A stretch of 64,000 bases of DNA. Origin: Dyadobacter sp. CY323. Its GTDB lineage: Bacteria; Bacteroidota; Bacteroidia; Cytophagales; Spirosomataceae. The notes below the pieces were generated by a model that saw nothing but the letters and a program-made list of their open reading frames with translations, was not told the DNA's origin and did no database searches. The DNA lies in contig NZ_JAJUXH010000011.1 of the NCBI RefSeq assembly GCF_021390245.1, forward strand, positions 124,001 through 188,000, given 5' to 3'. Position numbers and translations under genes: made by a program. Positions 1-7,843 of this stretch are shown here, piece by piece. Numbering within the stretch: the stretch's first letter is position 1; the number at the start of each line of letters is the position of its first letter.

Positions 1-360
1 TCCATCAAACATCACAATGTCCGGCTTAATAGGAATTTGCTCATAAGCCTTTAATAATGAAGGGATTTCACGAAATGCAAGATAGCCTGGGACGTAAGGA
101 AAAGTGGTGCTGCTTTTCACCAGCGAGTAGGAAACCGGCTGTAAATCAGGAAAACTCAGGATCACCATTCCCGCGTAAACCGCCTCATCGTGTACCGATA
201 AGGAAATGTCCGCGCCGGCGATGGAGGTTATCGGCTTATTTAATGGGTTCAGCTTCAAAAATTTGATCAGACCACGCTGAATAACAGTCGCCTCACTAAT
301 CGTCAGCTGGTCATAGTTCGACTCAGGCGTTGGTGCATTTTGAATCAGATCGGCTGGCAT
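1..360 (-). CDS. nfi: Endonuclease V (deoxyinosine 3' endonuclease), C-terminus off the window
   Basis: Repair nuclease that cuts one bond 3' of deoxyinosine (deaminated adenine) in DNA. The 120 visible codons, read from the ATG at 360 towards the window edge, carry the family signatures in order: GADIS with the catalytic Asp near residue 51, PYVPGYLAFRE with the substrate-wedge Tyr and metal-binding Glu, and FDG with a further metal-binding Asp at the cut end. The family is usually about 220-240 residues, so roughly half is present. It is divergent from the small membrane protein starting at 418, with 57 bases between the start codons. This gene runs off the edge and has no stop in the window. 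Confidence 0.9.
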   Translation of the reverse strand, partial: MPADLIQNAPTPESNYDQLTISEATVIQRGLIKFLKLNPLNKPITSIAGADISLSVHDEAVYAGMVILSFPDLQPVSYSLVKSSTTFPYVPGYLAFREIPSLLKAYEQIPIKPDIVMFDG

Positions 361-417
361 GATATTCGTGATTATAGTTCTAATTATCACTTTTATATAA
401 AAAACCAGGCCATCCTC

Positions 418-924
418 ATGGAACATACTACTGTAAAGCGTAAATGGGCAAATTGGAAATTCATCGCATTCATCGTAATCCTCATCGCCATTTTTATAAA
501 ATTCTTTGTACTCAAAGAGCATGATGAAAATGCCCCTGTAATTGTTGAAATGAACCTTGCCCAGGTTGCATTCAGGAGCCAGGCCGAGGTGGAAGCTGTT
601 TTGGGAAAAGGGAAGCTTGATAGTTATTATAAGGACGAGGAAGCCGGCTGTGACAAATGTCCGAAGATAATCTACCGCGAAGGCAAGATCGAGATCATTT
701 TTATAAATGAGATTGCCGACAGGATTATTTTAAAAGGTTTATCCGATTATGATTTTGAGGACCGGGTCATTCTGGGACTTCTCGACCTGAAAGAAAACAT
801 TGCCCCGAAGGTGGACGAGGACGGATTGAAGCGGTGGGATAACTACCAGAAATACACACAGATCTCCGCATTTTCGTCTGGCAACAATCTGGATTACATT
901 TTAATCAAAGCAAAAACAAAGTAA
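418..924 (+). CDS. Hypothetical single-pass membrane protein
   Basis: 168-residue protein of unrecognised family. From the chosen start (ATG at 418) there is a short basic stretch (KRKWANWK), one hydrophobic helix at about residues 16-31, and a mixed polar domain rich in acidic residues that contains CDKC, so most of it probably faces the periplasm. The frame is open back to 340, but that would overlap the start of the divergent nfi and adds residues without membrane-protein character. A rho-independent terminator follows at 980. No catalytic motif is visible, so function is unknown. Confidence 0.6.
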   Translation: MEHTTVKRKWANWKFIAFIVILIAIFIKFFVLKEHDENAPVIVEMNLAQVAFRSQAEVEAVLGKGKLDSYYKDEEAGCDKCPKIIYREGKIEIIFINEIADRIILKGLSDYDFEDRVILGLLDLKENIAPKVDEDGLKRWDNYQKYTQISAFSSGNNLDYILIKAKTK

Positions 925-979
925 ATTCAATTGTACTATTCGAATATTAACTTGCCACTACTTAACAATTTTATTTTTA

Positions 980-1008
980 GACGCCAAATAATATTTGGCG
1001 TCTTTTTT
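980..1008 (+). terminator. Rho-independent terminator
   Basis: GACGCCAAA (980-988) pairs with TTTGGCGTC (994-1002) over a 5-base loop and is followed by a run of six T. It closes the transcript of the membrane protein ending at 924. Confidence 0.85.
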
Positions 1009-1098
1009 ATAAATAAACTGCTCGTCATCAATAGAAACCATTCGTCAGCTGGTTTGCTCACTCGTTAAATTGTTAGCTAGGCTATCAGATTTAGCAAT

Positions 1099-1106
1099 TA
1101 GATTTG
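1099..1106 (+). promoter_or_regulatory. Bacteroidota -7 promoter element (TAGATTTG)
   Basis: Exact match to the TAnnTTTG consensus of the Bacteroidota primary sigma factor, 43 bases upstream of the start codon at 1150. No good -33 TTG is seen at the usual spacing. Confidence 0.45.
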
Positions 1107-1149
1107 CATAGTCAAATAAGACAAAGACAAGATTCAAACAGATATAGCA

Positions 1150-1368
1150 ATGAAAAATTCCATAACCACATTCGTTTGCGCCATGGCGCTCAGTACAAGT
1201 TTCGCATTCGCCAACAATAGCAATGAAACAGATTCAAAATCAGCATTACCGGCTTCAACTCCGGTAATCGAAACTCCGGCACCACAGAATACAAAAACGG
1301 TGAACGAGTATACCAAATACACCCCGGCGCAGAAAGCTGCAATCGTAGAGCTTAAAGTCGCGAAATAA
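1150..1368 (+). CDS. Small secreted protein of unknown function
   Basis: 72-residue protein with a clear Sec signal peptide: MKNS, a hydrophobic core, then AFA-N as a probable cleavage site near residue 21. The mature part is only about 50 residues, low in complexity and rich in Pro, Thr and Ala, ending in a Lys/Ala-rich tail. It has its own TAnnTTTG element and its own terminator, so it is a monocistronic unit. The opposite-strand frame over the same DNA (1134-1415) looks like a shadow. Family not recognised. Confidence 0.6.
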   Translation: MKNSITTFVCAMALSTSFAFANNSNETDSKSALPASTPVIETPAPQNTKTVNEYTKYTPAQKAAIVELKVAK

Positions 1369-1401
1369 GTATTGAAATAGAATAAAGGTGAAATTGAGAT
1401 T

Positions 1402-1432
1402 AAAAAGGGGAACACATGATTCTCCTTTTTTT
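1402..1432. terminator. Rho-independent terminator between convergent genes
   Basis: AAAAAGGGGAA (1402-1412) pairs with TTCTCCTTTTT (1420-1430) with one G-T pair, followed by more T. It lies between the small secreted protein (+) and the DUF5690 gene (-) and may serve both directions. Confidence 0.75.
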
Positions 1433-1444
1433 ATGCCTGAAAAA

Positions 1445-2749
1445 TCAAATCGGGGCGAATGAAGAATCATTTTCGCGGGGTAACTGCCCGGTCCGGTACC
1501 TTTCGAAATATACATTGCTTAATGCGAGCAAGATAACTCCAATCCCGAACTGCAGATACGAAAACTGCATCAACACCCGCGACCAGCTCAGGTCTTCCAT
1601 AAAGAACTCTTTGTACAACAAAAGCCCGACACTGCCCATATAGCCAATGCTTTCGCAGATATAAACAAAGTAGCCCGCGTTAGCCTTGATGCGCAATAAT
1701 GCAATCATCCGATCGAACACCACAGTTTGTAAAACGGTATACGCAAGGAACATACCGAGGCCGATCAGGAACATCCAATAAAACCCGTTGATCAGCGCCT
1801 TTTCGTAAAGTAATGTGGAAAGTCCGATCAACGTCATTCCTGCAAACAAGATCAGGTTTGCTAACCTGAAACCAATGAGGTTGTTCCGCACAAAAGCCAG
1901 TGAGCCGATAACGATCAATACCGTCAGGCCGGTGACGATTTCCGTGGTGGATAACACGCTGCTTGCCCATTTAACGTCGATTTCATTCCAGATCTCGATT
2001 GTGAAATTGTCGCGAAAGTCGCGTACAATGACCAGTGTGGCATAAAACATGACAAGACAAATGATTGGAAAACCGAGTTGCCTCATGACGAGCTGCTTAT
2101 CTTCTTTTGTCATGGGGAGTCGCTCCGTTCTCAGCCTGATGTCCTCCGCGGTAGGTTTCGGGATCACCGATAACATCCAAACAAACAGCAGAAAAAGCGG
2201 CAAAAACAAAAGTCCCATCAAAAAAGGCATCCAGAATTCGGACACGGCCGGGACAATTTTGTGAATTTCAATATAAGTCGTTTTGAGGATGCCGGAAGCA
2301 ACCACAACGCTGATATTCAATCCCATCGCCAGCATTTCAGTAAATTTACGGCCTTCCAAAAAACTGAAAATAACGCCCCATACCATACCGAGCGGCAGTC
2401 CATTGAAAAACAGGAAGATGAAATTATAAGGGTATGGTACCAGGCCGAAAAAAAGCAGCGCAGTTTCGGCGAAAAGGATCAGGGAAATTACGAGAATGAC
2501 ACGTGAACCGGGTTTTAACTCGGAGATGACCTTTATTCCGGTAAATTTTGAAAGCGTATATCCTGCAACCTGGGAAATGATCAGAATGGCTTTGAAGCTT
2601 ACGTTCCAGAGTTCCAGTCCCTGATAAAGTCCGGCATTAAAGGGTTTCCTGAACGCATACATGCAAAAATATGCCCCAAATGAGGCTACCAGCGCCCAAA
2701 TAATGAAAAAGGTATTCGAGCGCACAAGTGATTCCCTCAGTCGCAGCAT
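1445..2749 (-). CDS. DUF5690 family (MFS-like) membrane protein
   Basis: 434-residue polytopic protein with about 12 hydrophobic segments and the general look of a major-facilitator carrier. The N-terminal motif FGAYFCMYAFRKPFNAGL resembles that of organophosphate:phosphate antiporters (GlpT/UhpT-like), a family that Bacteroidota annotate as DUF5690. It is the last gene of the five-gene minus-strand operon, 18 bases after the PLP enzyme. The position suggests uptake of the organophosphonate substrate or exchange for phosphate. That is inference; the family has no characterised substrate I can name. Confidence 0.75.
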   Translation of the reverse strand: MLRLRESLVRSNTFFIIWALVASFGAYFCMYAFRKPFNAGLYQGLELWNVSFKAILIISQVAGYTLSKFTGIKVISELKPGSRVILVISLILFAETALLFFGLVPYPYNFIFLFFNGLPLGMVWGVIFSFLEGRKFTEMLAMGLNISVVVASGILKTTYIEIHKIVPAVSEFWMPFLMGLLFLPLFLLFVWMLSVIPKPTAEDIRLRTERLPMTKEDKQLVMRQLGFPIICLVMFYATLVIVRDFRDNFTIEIWNEIDVKWASSVLSTTEIVTGLTVLIVIGSLAFVRNNLIGFRLANLILFAGMTLIGLSTLLYEKALINGFYWMFLIGLGMFLAYTVLQTVVFDRMIALLRIKANAGYFVYICESIGYMGSVGLLLYKEFFMEDLSWSRVLMQFSYLQFGIGVILLALSNVYFERYRTGQLPRENDSSFAPI

Positions 2750-2767
2750 ATTTGTATTCGTTTTTTT

Positions 2768-4126
2768 TCAGATGAATGTGGATGCTTTTTCGAGCGCGTT
2801 ATCCAGAATCCGCAATGCTTCGCTGAGCTGATCGCGGGTAATAATCAGTGGCGGGGAAAGTTGCAGAACGTTACCCTGTGAAACTTTGAAGCTCAAACCG
2901 TTTTTCAGGCATTCATACATTACTACTTCCGCCTGCCGCACCGCCTTTTCCCGCGTTTCCCGGTCGGTTACAAACTCGATACCCCAAAGCAATCCAACCC
3001 CGCGAACGTCGCCGATGAGCGGGAATTTTTGTTGCAGTCTTTCTAATTCTCTCCGCATGAATGCCTCATCTTCCTGCACTTTTACCAGGATGTGGTTTTG
3101 CTCCATAAAGTCGAGCATTGCCAGTGCGGCAACGCTGCCGAGCGGACTTTTTTCGTGGGTAAAATGACCCAATGAGACATTCTGAGCTACATTATAAGAA
3201 TCCCGCGCTACAATCGCAGCCATAGGCATAATGCCGCCACCCAGCCCTTTTCCCAGGCAAATAATATCAGGCTCAATGTTATAATGCTCGAACGCGAACA
3301 TCTTGCCGGTGCGACCAAACGCAATCGGGATTTCATCGAGGATGAGCAGCACGTGATGTTTTGAACAAATTTCCCTTACCCGCCGCCAGTAAGCCTGCGA
3401 AGGGATCTGCACGTCGGTATTACGGATGGTTTCTATGAGAAATGCACCGATATCTCCTTCTTTTTCAATGACATATTCCAGGTAATCGGCATAGGGTAAA
3501 TCGCCGGTGGAGCCATTCGAAAATGGGCCACGGTACGTCATTGGCGGCGGAATCCGTTCCACTCCGGGCATCAATGGGCCCATATCTTTTCGGAAATCCA
3601 GCTCACCTCCCGCGGAAATGGCATCCAGCGATGCGCCATGAAACGAGTCCCAAAGTGAAACCACTTTATGCTTTCCGGTAACGATCCGGGCCAATTTCAA
3701 TGCCATACTAATGGCGGAAGTACCGCCGGGCGCAAACAGAACGCGGTTCAAATCCCCCGGCAGCAAACTGCCTAACTTTTTGGCAAGCTCAATGGCCGGA
3801 ACGTTGGCAAATCTTCTCGGAGAAAATGGCAGGATATCCAGCTGTTCTTTCAGCTTTTGTATAATGTACGGATTGCGGTAACCGAGCTGATGCACGTTGT
3901 TACCGTGAAAATCCATATATGTTTTACCCTGAATATCAGTCAAATAAATCCCCTCGCAAGAAGCTAATACATCCAGACAAGGTGTGGACAACGACTGGTG
4001 CAGAAAATGCGCCTCGTCTTCATGCAAGTACGAAATCGTGTCCGGATCATCGATCACCGCGTACCACTCCCGGCGGGCCGCTGACAAATTAATATCTCCT
4101 TCTGTTCGGTGATGCGTCCCGGTCAT
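2768..4126 (-). CDS. Class III PLP-dependent aminotransferase-fold enzyme, possibly PbfA-like aminophosphonate lyase
   Basis: 452 residues with the class III aminotransferase fold. It has GGTSA for the cofactor phosphate, SFHGAS, the pyridine-binding Asp in LDEIPIAFGRTG (about residue 264), and the Schiff-base lysine in CLGKGLGGG (about residue 293). Neighbours are a phosphonatase-like hydrolase and an amine oxidase. A class III enzyme in such clusters may be a 2-aminoethylphosphonate transaminase replacement, or a lyase acting on (R)-1-hydroxy-2-aminoethylphosphonate (the PbfA type), giving phosphonoacetaldehyde. The start overlaps the stop of the upstream gene as ATGA, so translation is coupled. 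The family is certain; the substrate is inferred from context. Confidence 0.85.
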   Translation of the reverse strand: MTGTHHRTEGDINLSAARREWYAVIDDPDTISYLHEDEAHFLHQSLSTPCLDVLASCEGIYLTDIQGKTYMDFHGNNVHQLGYRNPYIIQKLKEQLDILPFSPRRFANVPAIELAKKLGSLLPGDLNRVLFAPGGTSAISMALKLARIVTGKHKVVSLWDSFHGASLDAISAGGELDFRKDMGPLMPGVERIPPPMTYRGPFSNGSTGDLPYADYLEYVIEKEGDIGAFLIETIRNTDVQIPSQAYWRRVREICSKHHVLLILDEIPIAFGRTGKMFAFEHYNIEPDIICLGKGLGGGIMPMAAIVARDSYNVAQNVSLGHFTHEKSPLGSVAALAMLDFMEQNHILVKVQEDEAFMRRELERLQQKFPLIGDVRGVGLLWGIEFVTDRETREKAVRQAEVVMYECLKNGLSFKVSQGNVLQLSPPLIITRDQLSEALRILDNALEKASTFI

Positions 4127-5787
4127 TTTACGAATAGTTTATCGGCCGGGATCAGTTGCTTCGCGACACCCGGACCTTTGTAAAATGCGTCAAGCCAGAA
4201 GCCTCCGCCATTATTATAATATTCCACGCGGATCGGATGCTTTCCGGCAGTCAGTTCGATTGTTCCTGTTTCCTCTTTTACACCGTGGTTTCCATCGTTG
4301 TCCACCACTTCTTTTCCATCAACAAACAGTTTGCTTCCGTCATCGGATTGGGTAGTGAAAAGATATTTTCCGGGTTGGTCGATTCGAATAAAACCTTCAA
4401 AGTTCACCGCAAAACTCTCATTGCCTTTTTCCAGAAGCTCGTTAATCTCATCGCGTTTCATCCCGAATTCCGGGCTTGTCCAGGAAGATCCTTTTTTCAT
4501 TTTGGTAAAATCAGGCAGCTTTTTCAGGTCGTTACCCTGGTAAAAAGTGGCCGACAATCCATTGCCCAAACCCGATTTTACCACCCGAAAATAAGCCGTC
4601 GAAAGTACACTCGCATTGCCTTTTTCATCAAATGCCCTGGCTTTTACAACCGTCGTTTGATTTACGATAAATGGCTTTTCGTACTTCGGAGATTTTGCAT
4701 CTGGATCGCTACCGTCCGTTGTATACCTTAATGTCCCGTTTTCGATTTTACTTTCCATCTTCACCGCCGGCGTTTCATCGATATACAGCCCGCCAGCTTG
4801 TTGGTAGAGCTTTCGCTCGGGAAATATAACCGGCGCGTCGACTGACTTTTCTCCCAACCAAAGGTTTTCAGGCTCATTAAACCCTTCAAATGCAGACTTT
4901 ACCGGGCGCCCGATCCAGGCATAAGGCTGCTGAATTCCAGTCACAAATGCGATCGTCGATGCGAGATCATAGGTATAAACCTGTTGTTCGATTTTATAAC
5001 CTTTTTTGACACCCTTTCCATAGAAAACACCGGCTATTTCCGCTTCCTGGGGCGTTGCGCCACCATGCCCGTAACCAATTCCTCCGTGGTCCGCCCACAA
5101 AATGACCAGCGTTTTGTCCATTATGCCCGCATCTTTTATGCCTGCCAGGATTTTTCCGATCAGTGAATCTGCCTTGGCAACGGACTTGTAATATTCATCA
5201 GAACCATGTCCTCCGTGGTGACCGCCGTGATCGACGTGATCAAAATGCACAAATCCTAATGCAGGTTTTTTTGTTTTAATATAGTTGATAAAATCAGCGG
5301 CAGTAGAATCCTCGGTAGAAAAACGCTTATCATAATTCACCGCGCTTTTTTGAAATAACCTCCCAAAACCGTCCCAATGATAAACCACGCCAATTTCTGC
5401 ATCGGGCTTTGCCTGGTGAAGCACACTGAAAATAGTTGGGAAGCGGCCGTCAGCCTCATTCACAATGGGTGGCAGCGAATGATCGTCCATTTCCCAGTCG
5501 TTATTGATGATCCCATGCTGCTCGGGCCCAGCCCCCATGATCATCGACGCCCAGTTCTGGCTGCTAGCAGAAGTAAGTACCGTCCTCACATTCCATTTCA
5601 CGCTCCCATTTGTGATCATATCATCGATCACCGGCGTTTCTGCTTTCCTGATCCCATCCGGACTCAGGCCATCCACACCGATCACGATTACATGTTCGAT
5701 GCCATCAGGCTTGTCTTCCGATTTCTCTTTACATCCTATCAGAAACAAAAATGCGGCAGAGAAAAGAATAGTAGGTTTAAGGAACAT
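4123..5787 (-). CDS. Alkaline-phosphatase-superfamily lipoprotein with chitobiase-C-like and PA14 domains
   Basis: 554 residues. A lipoprotein signal ends in FLIGC (Cys at about 19), so the protein should be anchored outside the cytoplasm. Residues about 30-300 match the type I phosphodiesterase / nucleotide pyrophosphatase branch of the alkaline phosphatase superfamily: IGVDGLS, a Thr/Ser nucleophile region (TSASSQNWASM), FDHVDHGGHHGG and WADHGGIGYGHGG, which supply the two-metal ligands. A chitobiase/hexosaminidase C-terminal-like module follows (TLRYTTDGSDPD, about 350-405), then a PA14-like module (QSDDGSKLFVDG, about 415-550). In this operon it may release a phosphonate from an ester or surface polymer before import. 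Confidence 0.85.
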   Translation of the reverse strand: MFLKPTILFSAAFLFLIGCKEKSEDKPDGIEHVIVIGVDGLSPDGIRKAETPVIDDMITNGSVKWNVRTVLTSASSQNWASMIMGAGPEQHGIINNDWEMDDHSLPPIVNEADGRFPTIFSVLHQAKPDAEIGVVYHWDGFGRLFQKSAVNYDKRFSTEDSTAADFINYIKTKKPALGFVHFDHVDHGGHHGGHGSDEYYKSVAKADSLIGKILAGIKDAGIMDKTLVILWADHGGIGYGHGGATPQEAEIAGVFYGKGVKKGYKIEQQVYTYDLASTIAFVTGIQQPYAWIGRPVKSAFEGFNEPENLWLGEKSVDAPVIFPERKLYQQAGGLYIDETPAVKMESKIENGTLRYTTDGSDPDAKSPKYEKPFIVNQTTVVKARAFDEKGNASVLSTAYFRVVKSGLGNGLSATFYQGNDLKKLPDFTKMKKGSSWTSPEFGMKRDEINELLEKGNESFAVNFEGFIRIDQPGKYLFTTQSDDGSKLFVDGKEVVDNDGNHGVKEETGTIELTAGKHPIRVEYYNNGGGFWLDAFYKGPGVAKQLIPADKLFVK

Positions 5788-5805
5788 AAAAATTAAAAGT
5801 CAGGG

Positions 5806-6957
5806 TTAGGAATAGGCTGGATCTTTTAGAATAGGATTGTAGGTTCCGGCTACTACCTCGTCGCAGAGGCCGAAAGAAAGAGTCATTCCATTGCCGCCGA
5901 GACCGTTGATGATGGTCACGCCGCTTTCCGGTTTTAGTACAATTTCGGTTGCTCCATTCGTCATTTTGGGATAGATGCCGTGCCAGGTTTGGAATACTTT
6001 CGGAGATTTGAACCGGGCAAATGTGGCCAGGTAATCCAGGATCATGGTATTTATAAATTCACGGTCGAACGGATCGAACGTCAATGCATATTCGTGAGAA
6101 TCACCAACTGTGATCTCCCCCAGCCCATTTTGGGACGCCATTACGTGAATCCCCCATTTAAGGTACTCACTATATTCGCGCTCGTACCGGGCTTTCAAAC
6201 CAGGCAATGAAGCCGCCGCTTTAAATCCGTGATAATGGATCAAGGAAAGTCCACCGCACAGTGCCGGGCCAATTTTCCAGTTATCCGGCTGGGCTTCCAG
6301 GCGGAGCATTTGTAATTTACATTTGGTTAATGGCGCTGCGCTGAATTGCTCCGGGTAAAGTGTTTCAAAATCCTGACCGCTGCAAACATAGATTTCATCC
6401 GCCGACCAGCTTTTTGAACCGGAACTGACATTTGGATAAGCTATTTGCGAAATGGCTGTATTCCAGATAAATGCCACTCCCAAAACCGTTTCCAGATATC
6501 CCGGAATCGCGGCTATCGCTTCGCGCGGGTCCACGATCATTTCATCGGCGGAATAAAGCGAGCCGAGTAACCCGCTGCCATTCACTGCGGGTGATTTTTC
6601 CAGTGTCTCAATTGCATTCAGTATCCTGACCGGACGATGTGCACTTACTCCGGCGAATTGCTGCATCACCTCAAACTCATCATTCTGATACGCCATATGC
6701 AGGCTGCCACCTTCGTAAGACCAGCATTTTGCGCCCGCCAGTACTTCTTTCCAAATGCTTTTGGCATGCAAAGCACGTTCATAAAGCTTCCCTTCCGGCT
6801 GCCCGATCGGCCATATCATCCCGAAATTCCGGATGGATGCGCCGATCGCTTTGGAAGATCTTTCGATAACGGTTACCTGATATCCGCGGGTTGCCAAGGC
6901 TCGCGCCGTCGCCAATCCTACGATTCCTGCTCCGATAACAACAGCAGATTTAGCCAT
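5806..6957 (-). CDS. TIGR03364-like FAD-dependent oxidoreductase, probable aminophosphonate oxidase
   Basis: 383-residue DAO-fold flavoenzyme. The N-terminal dinucleotide-binding motif is VIGAGIVGLATA (Gly at 9, 11, 14), followed by the ADP-ribose Glu in VIERS. The C-terminal NGLGGNGMTLSFGL closes the FAD site. This glycine-oxidase-like clade is known to sit beside phosphonatase-like HAD hydrolases and is proposed, and for some members shown, to oxidatively deaminate aminophosphonates such as AEP or N-methyl-AEP to phosphonoacetaldehyde. Here it lies 24 bases downstream of exactly such a hydrolase. The exact amine is not determinable from sequence. Confidence 0.85.
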   Translation of the reverse strand: MAKSAVVIGAGIVGLATARALATRGYQVTVIERSSKAIGASIRNFGMIWPIGQPEGKLYERALHAKSIWKEVLAGAKCWSYEGGSLHMAYQNDEFEVMQQFAGVSAHRPVRILNAIETLEKSPAVNGSGLLGSLYSADEMIVDPREAIAAIPGYLETVLGVAFIWNTAISQIAYPNVSSGSKSWSADEIYVCSGQDFETLYPEQFSAAPLTKCKLQMLRLEAQPDNWKIGPALCGGLSLIHYHGFKAAASLPGLKARYEREYSEYLKWGIHVMASQNGLGEITVGDSHEYALTFDPFDREFINTMILDYLATFARFKSPKVFQTWHGIYPKMTNGATEIVLKPESGVTIINGLGGNGMTLSFGLCDEVVAGTYNPILKDPAYS

Positions 6958-6981
6958 TCCGATAAAATTAATTTTTGCAGA

Positions 6982-7686
6982 CTAAGCCTTTGCCGCAAAG
7001 GCGTGATTTGAAGAAATGATACCCACTACATCCGCGATATCATCAATAATGTGTGTAGGCTTAAAAGGTACTAATTCCTCGCGGGTAAATGCGCCGGTTG
7101 TCACCGCGATCACGTATTTGCAGCCCGCATTAATTCCTTCATTTATATCTACCTCCGTATCACCTACCTTGGCAATATTTTGCGCAGATCCGACACCCAG
7201 TTCCTGCATGATTTTATGGATCATATCCGGGTAAGGTCTGCCATACGGAACCTCATCGCTCGCAACCAGCAGGTCAATTTTGCTTTCCCAGCCCAGACGG
7301 GCGATGATGACATCTGCAATGTCCCGGGAGAAGCCTGTATTCAATGCTATTTTGATACCCTCGGCACGAAGCATGTCAAACGTTTCTTCCACATGGGGAA
7401 GCGGGCCGATTTCCCGGGTGGTTTTGTAAAAATCAATCATTCCATTTACAAAACGGGTATGTATCCTGCCGACTAAGTCCTTCGTGATTTTAGTCTTGTC
7501 CGATTCGCGGACTTCCAGCATCATTCGAATGGCAAGTGGCTTTTCATAACCCATTAATGGATTAATGTCGGCAATGGCAATCTCATACCCTTCTGACTTC
7601 ATCGCTTCCTGAAAAGCAATTCCAACAAAATTCTTGTCTTTGACAGTCGTTCCCGCCATATCAAAAACAACCAGTTCTATCGACAT
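6982..7686 (-). CDS. Phosphonatase-like HAD hydrolase (PhnX/TIGR03351 type)
   Basis: 234 residues from the ATG at 7686; the frame extends to 7749 but the extra residues have no family character. The HAD nucleophile motif is the phosphonatase variant VVFDMAGTT (Asp about 9), not the usual DxDxT. The cap-domain motif LMGYEKP carries the lysine (about 49) expected to form the Schiff base with phosphonoacetaldehyde. GDTEVDINEG is the C-terminal acidic motif. It should therefore cleave the C-P bond of a 2-oxoethylphosphonate, giving an aldehyde and phosphate. First structural gene of the operon, with a TAnnTTTG element upstream. Confidence 0.88.
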   Translation of the reverse strand: MSIELVVFDMAGTTVKDKNFVGIAFQEAMKSEGYEIAIADINPLMGYEKPLAIRMMLEVRESDKTKITKDLVGRIHTRFVNGMIDFYKTTREIGPLPHVEETFDMLRAEGIKIALNTGFSRDIADVIIARLGWESKIDLLVASDEVPYGRPYPDMIHKIMQELGVGSAQNIAKVGDTEVDINEGINAGCKYVIAVTTGAFTREELVPFKPTHIIDDIADVVGIISSNHAFAAKA

Positions 7687-7716
7687 CTCTAACATGTAAT
7701 TGGTGAACTTATACTG

Positions 7717-7814
7717 AACAACTAAAATACCATAAACGGTATATAGCAAAAATAGAGATCGTTCACCGAAAGTGCATTACTAAAATGTTAATTAATATTT
7801 AACTTTTAGTTGTT
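7717..7814. promoter_or_regulatory. Candidate operator: inverted repeat around the phosphonate-operon promoter
   Basis: AACAACTAAAA at 7717-7727 recurs exactly as its reverse complement TTTTAGTTGTT at 7804-7814. A related TTACTAAAATGTTAA lies between them at 7777-7791, and TACTAAACTACTTAAC occurs near the regulator's own start at about 8443-8458. The arms bracket the predicted -7 element at 7747-7754. A site for the adjacent XRE-cupin regulator is the natural reading; this is inference. Confidence 0.4.
7747..7754 (-). promoter_or_regulatory. Promoter -7 element of the phosphonate operon (TATTTTTG on minus strand)
   Basis: The plus strand reads CAAAAATA, that is TAnnTTTG on the minus strand. 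It lies about 60 bases upstream of the chosen HAD start at 7686, which leaves a leader of about 50 bases. Confidence 0.45.
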
Positions 7815-7843
7815 ATGCATGGAGGGTCGGATTACACAGAATG

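Noticed and set aside
57..266. 69-codon plus-strand frame at the left edge
   Set aside because: Opposite strand of the endonuclease V gene, whose catalytic motifs are all present in the minus frame.
4156..4731. 191-codon plus-strand frame opposite the phosphatase-PA14 gene
   Set aside because: It lies fully inside a well-supported gene on the other strand, has no domain and looks like an antisense shadow.
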